This document shows, piece by piece, positions 52,058-61,267 of a stretch of DNA of 64,000 nt (positions are counted from its first letter, which is position 1; the number at the start of each line of letters is the position of its first letter). Made by a program: the position numbers and the translations under genes. The notes under the pieces were generated by a model that saw nothing but the letters and a program-made list of their open reading frames with translations, did not search any database and was not told the origin of the DNA. This stretch comes from Corynebacterium sp. HMSC08A12 (GTDB taxonomy: Bacteria; Actinomycetota; Actinomycetes; Mycobacteriales; Mycobacteriaceae), in contig NZ_KV789168.1 of the NCBI RefSeq assembly GCF_001807485.1, positions 238,745-302,744 on the forward strand, in the 5' to 3' direction.

Positions 52058-52220
52058 AATGGAGTTTCGCAATCGCCTTTCTGCGTTACCTTGCGTTGCA
52101 CTCCACGGCGGTTGCCTGTTCGTCTGGTCTTCGGTGCCGACGCCACCGACGTGGAATTTTCTTGAACTATTCGATTGGCTTTTAGGTTTTAACCGGCATC
52201 AAGACTAGCACGAAATAGCA

Positions 52221-52263
52221 CAAACGCCCGCCACCTCGTCTTTTGAGAGGTGGCGAGCGTTTG
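52221..52263 (-). terminator. Strong hairpin between rpsO and pnp
   Basis: 17-bp stem with one non-Watson-Crick pair: CAAACGCTCGCCACCTC and GAGGTGGCGGGCGTTTG on the mRNA, loop of 9 nt. Only a weak U-run follows, so it may attenuate and serve as an RNase III-type processing site rather than fully terminate. Confidence 0.65.
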
Positions 52264-52273
52264 CTTTAAAGCT

Positions 52274-52543
52274 TTAGCGACGCAGACCCAGGCGCTCGAT
52301 CAGGGAGCGGTAGCGGTCGACGTTGTTCTCGGCCAGGTACTTCAGCAGGCCCTTGCGGCGACCAACCAGCAGCAGCAGGCCGCGGCGGGAGTGGTGGTCG
52401 TGCTTGTGGTACTTCAGGTGCTCGGTCAGCTGACGGATGCGAACGGTCAGCAGTGCGATCTGAGCCTCCGGGGAGCCCGTGTCGGTCTCGTGCAGGCCGA
52501 ACTCCTTGAGAGTCTCGGTCTTCTGTTCCTTGGACAGTGCCAT
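52274..52543 (-). CDS. rpsO: 30S ribosomal protein S15
   Basis: Primary 16S rRNA binder of the platform, 89 residues: full-length with [47 protein letters not shown] and the Arg-rich C-terminus. A good AAGGAG is 7 nt before the ATG. The 3' side hairpin separates it from pnp, the classic rpsO-pnp order. Confidence 0.97.
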   Translation of the reverse strand: MALSKEQKTETLKEFGLHETDTGSPEAQIALLTVRIRQLTEHLKYHKHDHHSRRGLLLLVGRRKGLLKYLAENNVDRYRSLIERLGLRR

Positions 52544-52662
52544 GGATGAATCTCCTTGATAGTTATTTCAGTCCGCGCGAAAGGTTTAACCAGCGACTAC
52601 CGCAGACCACAGTCGCTAGACCTGGGGAGTTTAGCACGCCCACGCCCCTGTTCCCAAAACGC

Positions 52663-53643
52663 TTAGCCCAGCGCCTTGCGAGTTTCGGTGACATCCCGGC
52701 CGATGGCCTCGATCAGCTCGTCTAGCGAGTTGTACGTTTCCATTCCCCGCAGGTGGTGTACGAACTCCACGGCGATATCCAGGCCGTATAGGTCGGCGTC
52801 GTGATCCAGGATGAAGCTCTCCACGCTGCGCGGCTCGTGGCCGAAGGTGGGGTTGGTGCCGACGGAGATCGCGGCCGGCAGCCGCTCGCCCACCGGCATG
52901 GTTCCGATGGTCGCCCCGGCGGAAATCCCGTGCCCGGGCAGGATCGTCACGTAGCCTGCGTAAACGCCGTCAGCGGGCAGTGCGAACTTCTCGGCGAAGT
53001 ACAGGTTGGCCGTGGGGAATCCCAGCGCCCTGCCGCCGCGGCCAGCACCGTGGGTTACTTCCCCGGCTACTCGGAAGTGCCGACCCAGCGCCTCGTTCGC
53101 GCCGTCCACGTTGCCCTCGGCCAGGGCCCGGCGGATCCACGTAGAGCAGACCACGTGGTCGCCGTCTTCCAGCAGCTCCAGTACGTCCACCCGCATGCCA
53201 CGCGCCTCGCCCAACTCGCGCAGCGTCTCGGGCGTGCCCGCCGCCTTGTGGCCGAAGGTGAAGTTATCCCCCACCACCACGGCCTTGGCATTCAGCATCT
53301 TGACCAGCACCTGGTCCACGTATTCCTCCGGCGACCAGCTGGCGATCTCCTTGGTAAAGGAAACGACCACCACGTGGTCAATGCCGTACTCGTGCGCCAG
53401 CTCCGCGCGACGGCGCACGCTCGACAGCAGCGGCGGCACCGCCTCCGGCTTAAAGACGACGGTCGGGTGCGGGTCGAAGGTGAACATCACACTCGGCACG
53501 CCCCGTTCGCGCGCCAGCTCCACCGCCCGCTGCAGCAGTTCTTGGTGCCCGCGGTGCACGCCGTCGAACACGCCGATGGTCACGACGGTGCCGCCGGCTG
53601 CCAGGTGCTCGGGAATTCTGTCCAGTCCGTACCAGATACTCAC
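52663..53643 (-). CDS. ribF: Bifunctional riboflavin kinase/FAD synthetase RibF
   Basis: Makes FMN then FAD. Protein of 326 residues. N-terminal nucleotidyltransferase: VVTIGVFDGVHRGHQELL, FDPHPTVVF, and VVGDNFTFGHKAAG. C-terminal kinase: GRALGFPTANLYF and the late VEFVHHLRGMETYNSLDELIEAI. I place the start at GTG 53643 (SIWYGLDRIPEHL) because a -10 box TAGCAT lies 7 nt upstream on the minus strand and homologues begin there; ATG 53652 is an alternative. The frame stays open to 54651 antisense to truB; that is a shadow. Divergent from truB. Confidence 0.92.
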   Translation of the reverse strand: MSIWYGLDRIPEHLAAGGTVVTIGVFDGVHRGHQELLQRAVELARERGVPSVMFTFDPHPTVVFKPEAVPPLLSSVRRRAELAHEYGIDHVVVVSFTKEIASWSPEEYVDQVLVKMLNAKAVVVGDNFTFGHKAAGTPETLRELGEARGMRVDVLELLEDGDHVVCSTWIRRALAEGNVDGANEALGRHFRVAGEVTHGAGRGGRALGFPTANLYFAEKFALPADGVYAGYVTILPGHGISAGATIGTMPVGERLPAAISVGTNPTFGHEPRSVESFILDHDADLYGLDIAVEFVHHLRGMETYNSLDELIEAIGRDVTETRKALG

Positions 53644-53650
53644 ACGTTGC

Positions 53651-53667
53651 ATGCTAGTCGATAGTCT
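53651..53667. promoter_or_regulatory. Back-to-back -10 boxes of ribF and truB
   Basis: Minus-strand TAGCAT (complement of 53651-53656), 7 nt before GTG 53643 of ribF; plus-strand TAGTCT (53662-53667), 6 nt before ATG 53674 of truB. Only 5 bp separate the boxes, so two polymerases cannot bind at once and both mRNAs would be leaderless. Confidence 0.6.
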
Positions 53668-53673
53668 GTGGGT

Positions 53674-54600
53674 ATGAACCAACGCAGTGCCCGTTCCGTA
53701 CTGAACCGCTCCGGGGTAGTCCTCGTGGACAAGCCCTCCGGCCCCACCTCGCACGACATGGTGGCCAAACTGCGCCGGATCATGGGTACGCGCCGGGTCG
53801 GCCATTCGGGCACCCTCGATCCGATGGCCACCGGGCTGCTGGTTGTGGGCGTCGAAAGAGGAACAAAGTTCCTGGCCCACGTCGTCGCGCACGACAAGCG
53901 CTACGAGGCCACCGTTCGTTTGGGCTCCGCCACCCACACCGACGATGCACAGGGCGACGTGGTCTCCACCGCCTCTGCCCAAGACCTGCAGGCGCTTACC
54001 GAACAGCAGGTCCGCGAGGCTTTCGCTACTCAGCGGGGCGACATCATGCAGCGCCCGACCTCGGTTTCCTCCATCAAGATTGACGGCAAACGCGCCCACG
54101 AGCTCGTCCGCGAGGGCCACGACGTTGTGCTGCCCGAGCGCCCCGTCACAATCTTTTCTCTGGAGGTGCTCGATGTTGTTGTGGATGACGCCACCTCGTG
54201 CATCGACGCCCGCATCTCCGTGCACTGTTCTAGTGGTACCTACATCCGGGCGATTGCCCGGGACGTCGGCGAGGCTCTGGGTGTGGGCGGACACCTGACA
54301 CAGCTCCGTCGCACTTCGGTGGGCCCCTTCGACGTCTCCGAAGCACGCACGCTGGAGCAGCTCGAGGAGCATCCGAGCCTGACGCTCACCTTGGACGAGG
54401 CGATGGTGCGCTGCTTCGAGACCCGCGAGATCAGCGAGTCGGAGGGCGTAGACCTCTCCCTCGGCAAATGGCTGGACCCCGTTGGCAACCAGGGTGTGCG
54501 CGCCGCGGTCACTCCCTCCGGGCAGGCCATCGCGCTGATCGAGGAGAAGGGAAAACGCGCTTCCAGTGTGTTCGTCGCCCGCCCGGCGGGAATGGACTAG
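53674..54600 (+). CDS. truB: tRNA pseudouridine-55 synthase TruB
   Basis: Makes pseudouridine 55 in the T-loop of tRNAs. Protein of 308 residues: catalytic Asp in GHSGTLDPMATGLLVVG, VDKPSGPTSHDMVAKLR, RPTSVSSIKIDGKRAHELV, and SSGTYIRAIARDVGEAL. Start ATG 53674 over GTG 53668 because of the -10 box. Stop TAG lies in CTAG 54597-54600 shared with the convergent PPTase gene. Confidence 0.95.
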   Translation: MNQRSARSVLNRSGVVLVDKPSGPTSHDMVAKLRRIMGTRRVGHSGTLDPMATGLLVVGVERGTKFLAHVVAHDKRYEATVRLGSATHTDDAQGDVVSTASAQDLQALTEQQVREAFATQRGDIMQRPTSVSSIKIDGKRAHELVREGHDVVLPERPVTIFSLEVLDVVVDDATSCIDARISVHCSSGTYIRAIARDVGEALGVGGHLTQLRRTSVGPFDVSEARTLEQLEEHPSLTLTLDEAMVRCFETREISESEGVDLSLGKWLDPVGNQGVRAAVTPSGQAIALIEEKGKRASSVFVARPAGMD

Positions 54601-55328
54601 CGAGCCGGAACGGCCGCGGCGGTGATCACATAGCCGTTGCGGATGGTCCACCGCCCCTGAATGAACGGCACCGGCACCGGGCGCGCCAGCAGGTATGAGG
54701 TAAACGTGCCGTCGGGGCGCAGGTCAATGTCGGCCTGATCGAAGTCCAGGAAGCGGTGCGTGAGAGGGAACCACGTCTTGTAGGTGGCTTCCTTCGCGCT
54801 GAACAGCACGGTATCCAGCAGCTGCATGTCCTCGGAGCGCATCGTCTTGTGGATGCGGCGCTGCTCGCCCAGGTTGGCGATCGTGTTGAATACGCCCTCC
54901 GGCAGCGGGCGAGCCACCTCCACGTCGATGCCCACGGAAGCCCAGCGCTCGGATGGCGCCAGCAGGGCCGCGCGGAAGCCGTCGGTGTGGGTCAGCGATC
55001 CGGAGATTCCCTGCGGGAACAGCGGCATCCCGCGCGGTCCGCGCAGGATGGGCGGGTGCGCGTCCATGAAGTTCTTCAGCGCCTGGTGTGCGCACCAGCG
55101 CGAATCGCCGAAGTCGGCCTTGCGCCGGTCCACTGCCCCTTCCACCAGCGCCTGCTCCTCCGCCGGGAGGGCGTCGAACTGGCTCAGATCCCCCCGCACG
55201 CTGTGCAGCTCTGCGCAGGCCGTACCCTGGGGCAGCAATCCGCGCGGAATGGTCGGCTGCTGCGCGCCGAAAGTCTCCACGATCGCCAGATCCCCTGGCG
55301 CCGTTGCGAGTGTTCCGTTGTGCCTCAT
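54597..55328 (-). CDS. pptT: Sfp-type 4'-phosphopantetheinyl transferase
   Basis: Loads the phosphopantetheine arm onto carrier proteins (Pks13-type mycolate synthase, and FAS-I if present). Protein of 243 residues with the metal-binding VGIDVEVAR and the catalytic FSAKEATYKTW, plus RWCAHQALKNFM. Similar position to M. tuberculosis pptT (Rv2794c), next to a metallophosphoesterase and truB. Start ATG 55328 overlaps the metallophosphoesterase stop (ATGA), so they are coupled. Longer frame to 55544 is a read-through artefact. Confidence 0.9.
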   Translation of the reverse strand: MRHNGTLATAPGDLAIVETFGAQQPTIPRGLLPQGTACAELHSVRGDLSQFDALPAEEQALVEGAVDRRKADFGDSRWCAHQALKNFMDAHPPILRGPRGMPLFPQGISGSLTHTDGFRAALLAPSERWASVGIDVEVARPLPEGVFNTIANLGEQRRIHKTMRSEDMQLLDTVLFSAKEATYKTWFPLTHRFLDFDQADIDLRPDGTFTSYLLARPVPVPFIQGRWTIRNGYVITAAAVPAR

Positions 55329-56146
55329 GCTGTCACCTCCTCGACGAGTACTGGGTAGGGCCACAAATTTTTCTCCAAGCGGGGCGGAAGGCTGATCTTC
55401 CGTTCCCTCGGATAACCGAGGGAGACCTCCGCATGCGTTACATTTCCGAGCGAAAATTCTACCGGAATATGTAAATGGCCATAAATCACCGCGCGCGCTC
55501 GGTAGCGCTCCGGCCACTCCTGCGTGTGCCGCGTTCCCGACCACAGGCCGATCTCCTGATGCCGGACGTTAGCCATCGCCTCCCGCGCCAGCGGCCAGTG
55601 GTTGACCAGAATGGTCGGTCCCTCCACATTCGCCAGCCGGCGCACCGAGTAGCGCAGCCGCTCCCGGCACCACAGAATCACGTCCTCATACGGCGCAATC
55701 GCCAGGTCGTCCATCAACACGATGCCTTTGTCGCGGGCTGCCGCCAGCGCTTCAGTGGGCGTCATAGAAGGGTCGCGCCACGAGTGATCGTAAAGAGTAA
55801 ACAGCGGCACCACAGTATGCCCCGCGAACATCGGGAAGGGATCCTCCGGGGTGAGCACCCCGAGGCGCTGGGCGACCGCGATGACTGCGTCGTACTTCGC
55901 CCGACCTTGGGTGGTATCGCTGGTGCGGCTATAGAGTTCGTGGTTTCCGGGCGCGTAGATGACCTGGGCGAAGCGGCTCTGCAGCAGCCCCAGGGTGCGC
56001 TCGATGGTGGGCAGATCCTCTGCAATGTCCCCGGCGACGATGAGCCAATCGCCCGCGTTAGCAGGCCGGACGTGTTCGCGGACCAGATCCAGGTTGCCGG
56101 GGGCGCGCACGTGCAGGTCGCTGACGGCCCATAGGGTTCGGGACAT
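55325..56146 (-). CDS. Calcineurin-like metallophosphoesterase
   Basis: Protein of 273 residues with the binuclear-metal motifs in order: SDLHVR, VAGDIAED, PGNHELY, VNHWP, and YGHLHIP. Homologue of M. tuberculosis Rv2795c. Substrate unknown. The neighbouring PPTase, coupled by an ATGA overlap, makes a phosphopantetheine hydrolase (arm removal) an attractive guess, as proposed for the mycobacterial pair. Start ATG 56146 with GGGGGAG 8 nt upstream. Confidence 0.9.
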   Translation of the reverse strand: MSRTLWAVSDLHVRAPGNLDLVREHVRPANAGDWLIVAGDIAEDLPTIERTLGLLQSRFAQVIYAPGNHELYSRTSDTTQGRAKYDAVIAVAQRLGVLTPEDPFPMFAGHTVVPLFTLYDHSWRDPSMTPTEALAAARDKGIVLMDDLAIAPYEDVILWCRERLRYSVRRLANVEGPTILVNHWPLAREAMANVRHQEIGLWSGTRHTQEWPERYRARAVIYGHLHIPVEFSLGNVTHAEVSLGYPRERKISLPPRLEKNLWPYPVLVEEVTA

Positions 56147-56198
56147 CGGGGCGCTCCCCCTTCTCACAATCAGGTCACAACGGTTAACAAGTTTAACA

Positions 56199-57512
56199 CT
56201 AGCTAACCCACTTATCACCGGCGAAGCGCCAAGTCACGAAGGCCAGGCGGATCAAAATGAAGCTAAAGAGGCCCCACCAGATGCCGACCAAACCCCAGCC
56301 AAAGATCCAGGAAAGCCACACCAGCGGGATGAACCCGGCCAGTACAGAGACGATGGTGGCGGTGCGCAGGAAGGCCGCGTCCGCCGCCCCGAGCAGCACT
56401 CCATCCAAGGCGAAAACAACACCCCCGGCCAGCACCAACAGCACCAATAGCCACCACGGACCGCCGATCGTGGCCAGCACGTCGGCATCCGTCGTGAAGA
56501 TGCGCGGGATGAAGTGGGCTCCCGCAGCCAGCCCCGCCGCGAGCACCAGGCTGGCGCCGACGGAGAAGCGCAGCACGGAGACTCCGACCTTGCGTGCCGT
56601 CGCGGCCGACCCAGCGCCCAAGGCCGCGCCCACCAGCGCCTGGGCTGCAATGGCCACGGAATCCAGCACCAACGTCAGGAAATTCCACAGCTGCAGCAGC
56701 ACCTGGTGGGCAGCCAGCGGAGCCGGCCCCATGCGACCGGCCACCACCGCCGCGGAAATGAAAGCCACCTGGAAGCTCAGGCTGCGCAGGATCAAGTCCC
56801 GCCCCATCACCAGCTGCGACTTAATCACCGGCCAGTTGGGAGCCAGCGACTTTCCGTCCCCCTCCGCGCGCCAGTACACGACCAGCGCCCCGAGGAAGCA
56901 GGCGGCGATGATGACCTCCCCCAGCACGTTGGCGTACGCCGAGCCCACGAGCCCGTAGCGCCTGACCGCCAGCGGGACTATTACCGCCATCGGAATCACC
57001 CCGGCGAGTGTGAACCACAGCGGCAGCTTCGTGTTGGACATTCCCCGCAGCCAACCATTGCCCGCCATGGTGCACAGCGCCGGGATGATCGACGCGCACG
57101 TCACCCGCATCCACTTCGTGGCCTCGGAGACGACGGTGGCGTCACTAGAAAAGAAGCCCATGATCGCCGGGGCGAAGGCGAAAACAACGCCGGCCAACAG
57201 CGCGCCCACGGCCAGGGCAACCCACGTCGCCTGCACGCCCTCGTAGATCGCGTCGGAACGGCGGCCGGCACCGTAGTGCCGCGCGGCGCGGGCGGTCGTG
57301 CCATAGGACAGGAACGTCAGCTGGGTAGTAACGGTACCCAACACCGTCGCGCCCGCAGCCAGCGCGGCCAGATCAGCCGCACCCAGGCGGCCAACGACCG
57401 CAGTATCCAGCAACAGGTACAACGGCGTGGCCGCCAATACAACGAGAGCCGGCCAGGCCAGCCCCAAGATAGTGCGGGCATCGGCCTGGCCGGTAGAAGC
57501 GGGAGCAGTCAC
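56199..57512 (-). CDS. MATE-family efflux transporter, DinF-like
   Basis: Membrane protein of 437 residues with 12 hydrophobic helices, e.g. ILGLAWPALVVLAATPLYLLLDTAVVGRLG at the N-terminus and repeating GTVTTQLTFLSYGTTARAARHYGAGRR. It should expel small cations or drugs using a proton or sodium gradient. It starts with GTG at 57512, overlapping the rbfA TAG by one base (TAGTG). In many actinobacteria a DHH-family phosphodiesterase lies between rbfA and this gene; it is missing here. Confidence 0.88.
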   Translation of the reverse strand: MTAPASTGQADARTILGLAWPALVVLAATPLYLLLDTAVVGRLGAADLAALAAGATVLGTVTTQLTFLSYGTTARAARHYGAGRRSDAIYEGVQATWVALAVGALLAGVVFAFAPAIMGFFSSDATVVSEATKWMRVTCASIIPALCTMAGNGWLRGMSNTKLPLWFTLAGVIPMAVIVPLAVRRYGLVGSAYANVLGEVIIAACFLGALVVYWRAEGDGKSLAPNWPVIKSQLVMGRDLILRSLSFQVAFISAAVVAGRMGPAPLAAHQVLLQLWNFLTLVLDSVAIAAQALVGAALGAGSAATARKVGVSVLRFSVGASLVLAAGLAAGAHFIPRIFTTDADVLATIGGPWWLLVLLVLAGGVVFALDGVLLGAADAAFLRTATIVSVLAGFIPLVWLSWIFGWGLVGIWWGLFSFILIRLAFVTWRFAGDKWVS

Positions 57513-57937
57513 TACGACTTGTACGGATCCTCGTCGCCCGCCGGGCGGGCGCCCGCGGACTGCGCACGCAGAGCCTCGTCCTGGGCCTTCGCGCGAGCCA
57601 GCAGCTCCTCGAAGTGCGCGGAAGCCTCCGGAACTGTGTCCAAGCTGAAGCTCAAGGTCGGGGTGAAGCGCACGCTCAGCTGATCGCCGACGATCTTGCG
57701 CAACTGTCCCGTTGCCTTAGCCAGCGCTGCCTCCGCCGCATCCGTATCCGGCTCTGCGTCCACGGTCTTACCGCGCACGGTGTAGAACACCGTCGCGTCG
57801 TGGAGGTCGCCGGTTACGCGCGCGTCCGTGATCGTCACGAACTCCAGGCGCGGATCCTTGATCTGCCGCTCGATGGCCGTGGCAACAATCTGCTGAATGC
57901 GCTTGGCCATGCGCGCAGCACGCGCGTGATCAACCAT
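57512..57937 (-). CDS. rbfA: Ribosome-binding factor A
   Basis: 30S maturation factor, KH-fold, 141 residues: [27 protein letters not shown] at the start, [22 protein letters not shown], and [16 protein letters not shown] near the C-terminus. Start ATG 57937 with AAAGGAGA 8 nt upstream; the frame open to 58222 reads through infB. Lies 52 bp after infB. Confidence 0.95.
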   Translation of the reverse strand: MVDHARAARMAKRIQQIVATAIERQIKDPRLEFVTITDARVTGDLHDATVFYTVRGKTVDAEPDTDAAEAALAKATGQLRKIVGDQLSVRFTPTLSFSLDTVPEASAHFEELLARAKAQDEALRAQSAGARPAGDEDPYKS

Positions 57938-57973
57938 TAACTTCTCCTTTACAAGACCTTGGACACTAGACAG

Positions 57974-58002
57974 TTTAGGTGCGCGGCTTTTAGGTGCGCG
58001 GC
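57974..58002. repeat. Tandem duplication over the infB stop
   Basis: TTTAGGTGCGCGGC at 57974-57987 and 57989-58002 (14 bp, period 15). On the coding strand this repeats the codons for the last residues of IF2 plus its TAA stop. Confidence 0.85.
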
Positions 58003-60749
58003 ACCTCGACCAGCTCGAATACCTCGATGATGTCGTCGACCTGGATGTCAGGGTACGACAGCACCATACCGCACTCGTAACCTGCGGAGACCTCGGTGAC
58101 GTCGTCCTTCTCGCGGCGCAGCGACTCGATAGTCGCCTTCTCCGCCACGACGTTGCCGTCGCGCACCAGGCGCGCCTGGGCGTTGCGGCGGACCTTGCCG
58201 GTCTCCACCATGCAACCTGCAATGAGGCCGACGGAGGAAGCCTTGAAGATCTGGCGGATCTCCGCGGTACCGATCTCCTTCTCCTCGTAGATCGGCTTCA
58301 GCATGCCCTTCAGCGCTGCCTCTACCTCCTCGATCGCCTTGTAGATGATCGAGTAGTAGCGGATATCCACGCCCTCGGCGTTGGCCACCTCGGTGGCCTT
58401 GCCTTCTGCGCGGACGTTGAAGCCGATGATCACTGCGTCGGAGGCCGCTGCAAGGTTGACGTTGGTCTCCGTCACAGCACCAACACCGCGGTCGATGATG
58501 TTCAGATCCACCTCGTCGTCGACCTCGATCTTCAGCAGCGCATCTTCCAGGGCCTCGACCGTACCGGCGTTGTCGCCCTTCAGGATCAGGTTCAGGGTGT
58601 TGGTTTCCTTCAACACCGCATCCAGATCCTCCAGGGAGACGCGCTTGCGGCTGCGTGCTGCCAGCGCGTTACGACGGCGGGCGTCGCGGCGGTCCGCGAT
58701 CTGGCGGGCGGTGCGGTCCTCGTCGACAACCAGCAGGTTATCGCCAGCACCGGACACGCTGGTCAGACCCAGAACCTGGACCGGGCGGGACGGGCCGGCT
58801 TCCTTGACGTCGTTGCCGTGCTCGTCGATCATGCGGCGCACGCGGCCGTAGGCGTCACCAACGACGATGGAGTCACCAACGCGCAGGGTACCGCGCTGGA
58901 CGATGATCGTCGCGACCGGACCGCGACCGCGGTCGAGGTGTGCCTCAATGGCGACACCCTGTGCGTCCATATCCGGGTTAGCGCGCAGATCCAGCGATGC
59001 ATCGGCCGTCAGCAGGACGGATTCCAGCAGCTGGTCGATGTTGGTTCCCTGCTTTGCAGAGATGTCCACGAACATCGTCTCGCCACCGTACTCCTCCGGG
59101 ATGAGACCGTACTCGGTCAGCTGGCCACGGATCTTGTCCGGCTGGGCGCCTTCCTTATCGATCTTGTTCACCGCAACCACGACCGGAATGTCGGCGGCCT
59201 TGGCGTGGTTGATCGCCTCCACGGTCTGCGGCATCACGCCGTCGTCCGCGGCGACCACCAGGATCGCAATATCGGTGGACTTCGCACCACGGGCACGCAT
59301 GGCGGTGAACGCCTCGTGACCCGGGGTATCCAGGAAGGTAACCAGGCGGTCGTCGCCCTCCATGTTCACGGAGACCTGGTAAGCACCGATGTGCTGGGTG
59401 ATGCCGCCGGCCTCGCCGGAACCGACGTTGGCCTTACGAATCGTATCCAGCAGGCGGGTCTTACCGTGGTCGACGTGACCCATGACGGTAACCACCGGCG
59501 GGCGCTGGGCCAGGTCTTCGTCCTCGCCCTCGTCCTCACCAAACTGCAGGTCGAAGGATTCCAGCAGCTCGCGGTCCTCGTCCTCGGGGGAGACGACCTC
59601 GACCTTGTAATCCATTTCCTCGCCGAGCAGCATCAGGGTTTCGTCGGAGACCGACTGAGTAGCGGTCACCATCTCGCCCAGGTTGAACAGTGCCTGAACC
59701 AGTGCTGCCGCATCCGCCTGGATCTTCTCTGCGAAGTCCATCAGGGAGGCACCACGAGCGAGGCGAATCTTCGCGCCCTTGCCGTTAGGCAGCTTCACGC
59801 CGCCAACGACGCTCGGCGCCTGCATTGCCTCGTACTCGTTGCGCTTCTGACGCTTCGACTTGCGCCCCTTACGCGGTGCGCCACCCGGACGGCCGAATGC
59901 ACCTGCGGTGCCGCCACGACGCCCACCGCGTCCACCGCGCGGGCCTCCCGGGCCACCTGGACCGCCGGGGCCACCGTGACGTCCACCGCGACCACGGCCA
60001 CCGCCGAAGTTGTCGGACTTCGACGGCATCTGGGCCGGGTTCGGGTGGCTCGGCATCATTGCCGGCGACGGACGGCGGCCGCCGCCCTGCTTAGCGCCTG
60101 GCTTCGGACCCGACTTCTTGGCCCCACCCGGGCGGTTACCCGGACGCGGCATGTCGCCTGGGCCTGCCTGCCCACCGCGCGGACGCGGTGCGGGGCGCTC
60201 GGCCGGAGTGCTGGAGGAAAACGGGTTGTTGGCCACACGCGGGGCGCGACCGCCCGGCTTCGGCCCTGGCTTGGCACCTGGCTTCGGGCCCGGCTTTGCA
60301 CCACCGGGCTTCGGACCCGGCTTGGGCCCCGGCTTGGCACCGCCCGGCTTCGGGCCCGGCTTGGCACCGGGCTTCGGAGCTGGCTTCTCGCCAGGCTTCA
60401 CGGAGGAGGTGGGCTTGGTGCCAGCGCCCGCAACCGGGTTGGTGTTCTTCACTGGCTGCGGCCCCGGCTTGGGTCCGGGCTTCGGCCCCGGCTTCGCGGC
60501 GGCCTTCGGAGCTGCCTTGGCGGCAGGCTTCGGCCCCGGCGTTGCTGCGGGCTTCGGGGTAGCTGCACCTTCCTTGGCAGACTCTTCGCCCACCCCGTAG
60601 TGCTTCTTCATCTTCTTCACGACGGGCGGCTGCACCGTCGAAGAAGCGGTCTTAACGAACTCGCCTTGTTCCTTCAGGGTGGCGAGCAACTCCTTGCTCG
60701 TCACTCCGAGTTCCTTGGCCAACTCGTGTACGCGTAGCTTTCCGGCCAC
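57990..60749 (-). CDS. infB: Translation initiation factor IF-2
   Basis: GTPase that brings initiator tRNA to the 30S subunit, 919 residues. The N-terminal IF2 domain ([22 protein letters not shown]) is followed by a 250-residue low-complexity region: PKPG repeats ([10 protein letters not shown]) to about residue 200, then RGG-type repeats ([15 protein letters not shown]). G domain: [24 protein letters not shown]; then the beta-barrel and C-terminal domains that bind fMet-tRNA. Part of rimP-nusA-ylxR-infB-rbfA. The end of the gene is duplicated. Confidence 0.96.
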   Translation of the reverse strand: MAGKLRVHELAKELGVTSKELLATLKEQGEFVKTASSTVQPPVVKKMKKHYGVGEESAKEGAATPKPAATPGPKPAAKAAPKAAAKPGPKPGPKPGPQPVKNTNPVAGAGTKPTSSVKPGEKPAPKPGAKPGPKPGGAKPGPKPGPKPGGAKPGPKPGAKPGPKPGGRAPRVANNPFSSSTPAERPAPRPRGGQAGPGDMPRPGNRPGGAKKSGPKPGAKQGGGRRPSPAMMPSHPNPAQMPSKSDNFGGGRGRGGRHGGPGGPGGPGGPRGGRGGRRGGTAGAFGRPGGAPRKGRKSKRQKRNEYEAMQAPSVVGGVKLPNGKGAKIRLARGASLMDFAEKIQADAAALVQALFNLGEMVTATQSVSDETLMLLGEEMDYKVEVVSPEDEDRELLESFDLQFGEDEGEDEDLAQRPPVVTVMGHVDHGKTRLLDTIRKANVGSGEAGGITQHIGAYQVSVNMEGDDRLVTFLDTPGHEAFTAMRARGAKSTDIAILVVAADDGVMPQTVEAINHAKAADIPVVVAVNKIDKEGAQPDKIRGQLTEYGLIPEEYGGETMFVDISAKQGTNIDQLLESVLLTADASLDLRANPDMDAQGVAIEAHLDRGRGPVATIIVQRGTLRVGDSIVVGDAYGRVRRMIDEHGNDVKEAGPSRPVQVLGLTSVSGAGDNLLVVDEDRTARQIADRRDARRRNALAARSRKRVSLEDLDAVLKETNTLNLILKGDNAGTVEALEDALLKIEVDDEVDLNIIDRGVGAVTETNVNLAAASDAVIIGFNVRAEGKATEVANAEGVDIRYYSIIYKAIEEVEAALKGMLKPIYEEKEIGTAEIRQIFKASSVGLIAGCMVETGKVRRNAQARLVRDGNVVAEKATIESLRREKDDVTEVSAGYECGMVLSYPDIQVDDIIEVFELVEVPRT

Positions 60750-60889
60750 TACTCTCCTTCATGTTTGCGGAGCCGTAGTGCGCTCTAGCGTGCAGGTGCG
60801 CCTGCAGCCGGGCTACTTACGACTCCCGTACTTGTAGATACTCATCGCTGATGCTGCTTCATCGCGTGCTCATCAGGGTTGATTGTTCT

Positions 60890-61234
60890 TCATGTCGACG
60901 TAACTTCCTCGTCTTTACTTGTCACTGTCACTGGCAGTGTGACGATGTATTCACGTACAGGGTCTGCATCCACGTTGGCGGATACCCTCAACGCACGGCC
61001 AAAGGCCCTGCGTTTCACGGCGATTTCCCATGCCTCCACTGTGGGGGTGATCCATGCGCCTCGCCCGGGAAGTTTCCGACCCGGATCGGGGACAACCTGG
61101 AGTTCACCCTTGGCTCCTTCCGCGCTTTTCCGCACAACGCAACGCAACAGCTGATCTATTCCCATCACCTGCTTCGTTGCAATACACGTCCTCACCGGAA
61201 GGTGCTTGCTTGTGGGACACTCATGGAATACCAC
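60890..61234 (-). CDS. ylxR: YlxR family RNA-binding protein
   Basis: Protein of 114 residues with the DUF448/YlxR motif: PVRTCIATKQ near residue 13 and DPGRKLPGRGAWI, then KRRAFGRALR. Small RNA-binding protein of unknown detailed role, always between nusA and infB. It is 33 bp after nusA and 140 bp before infB; that gap includes a short hairpin (TGCAGG-TGCG-CCTGCA, 60791-60806). Confidence 0.88.
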   Translation of the reverse strand: MVFHECPTSKHLPVRTCIATKQVMGIDQLLRCVVRKSAEGAKGELQVVPDPGRKLPGRGAWITPTVEAWEIAVKRRAFGRALRVSANVDADPVREYIVTLPVTVTSKDEEVTST

Positions 61235-61267
61235 CAGTCCAGTGTATCGCGCCGGCCCCCGAAACAG

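Noticed and set aside
52663..54651. A 662-codon open frame that looks like a fused giant gene
   Set aside because: The N-terminal half is antisense to truB and has no recognisable domain; ribF starts at about 53643 with its own -10 box.
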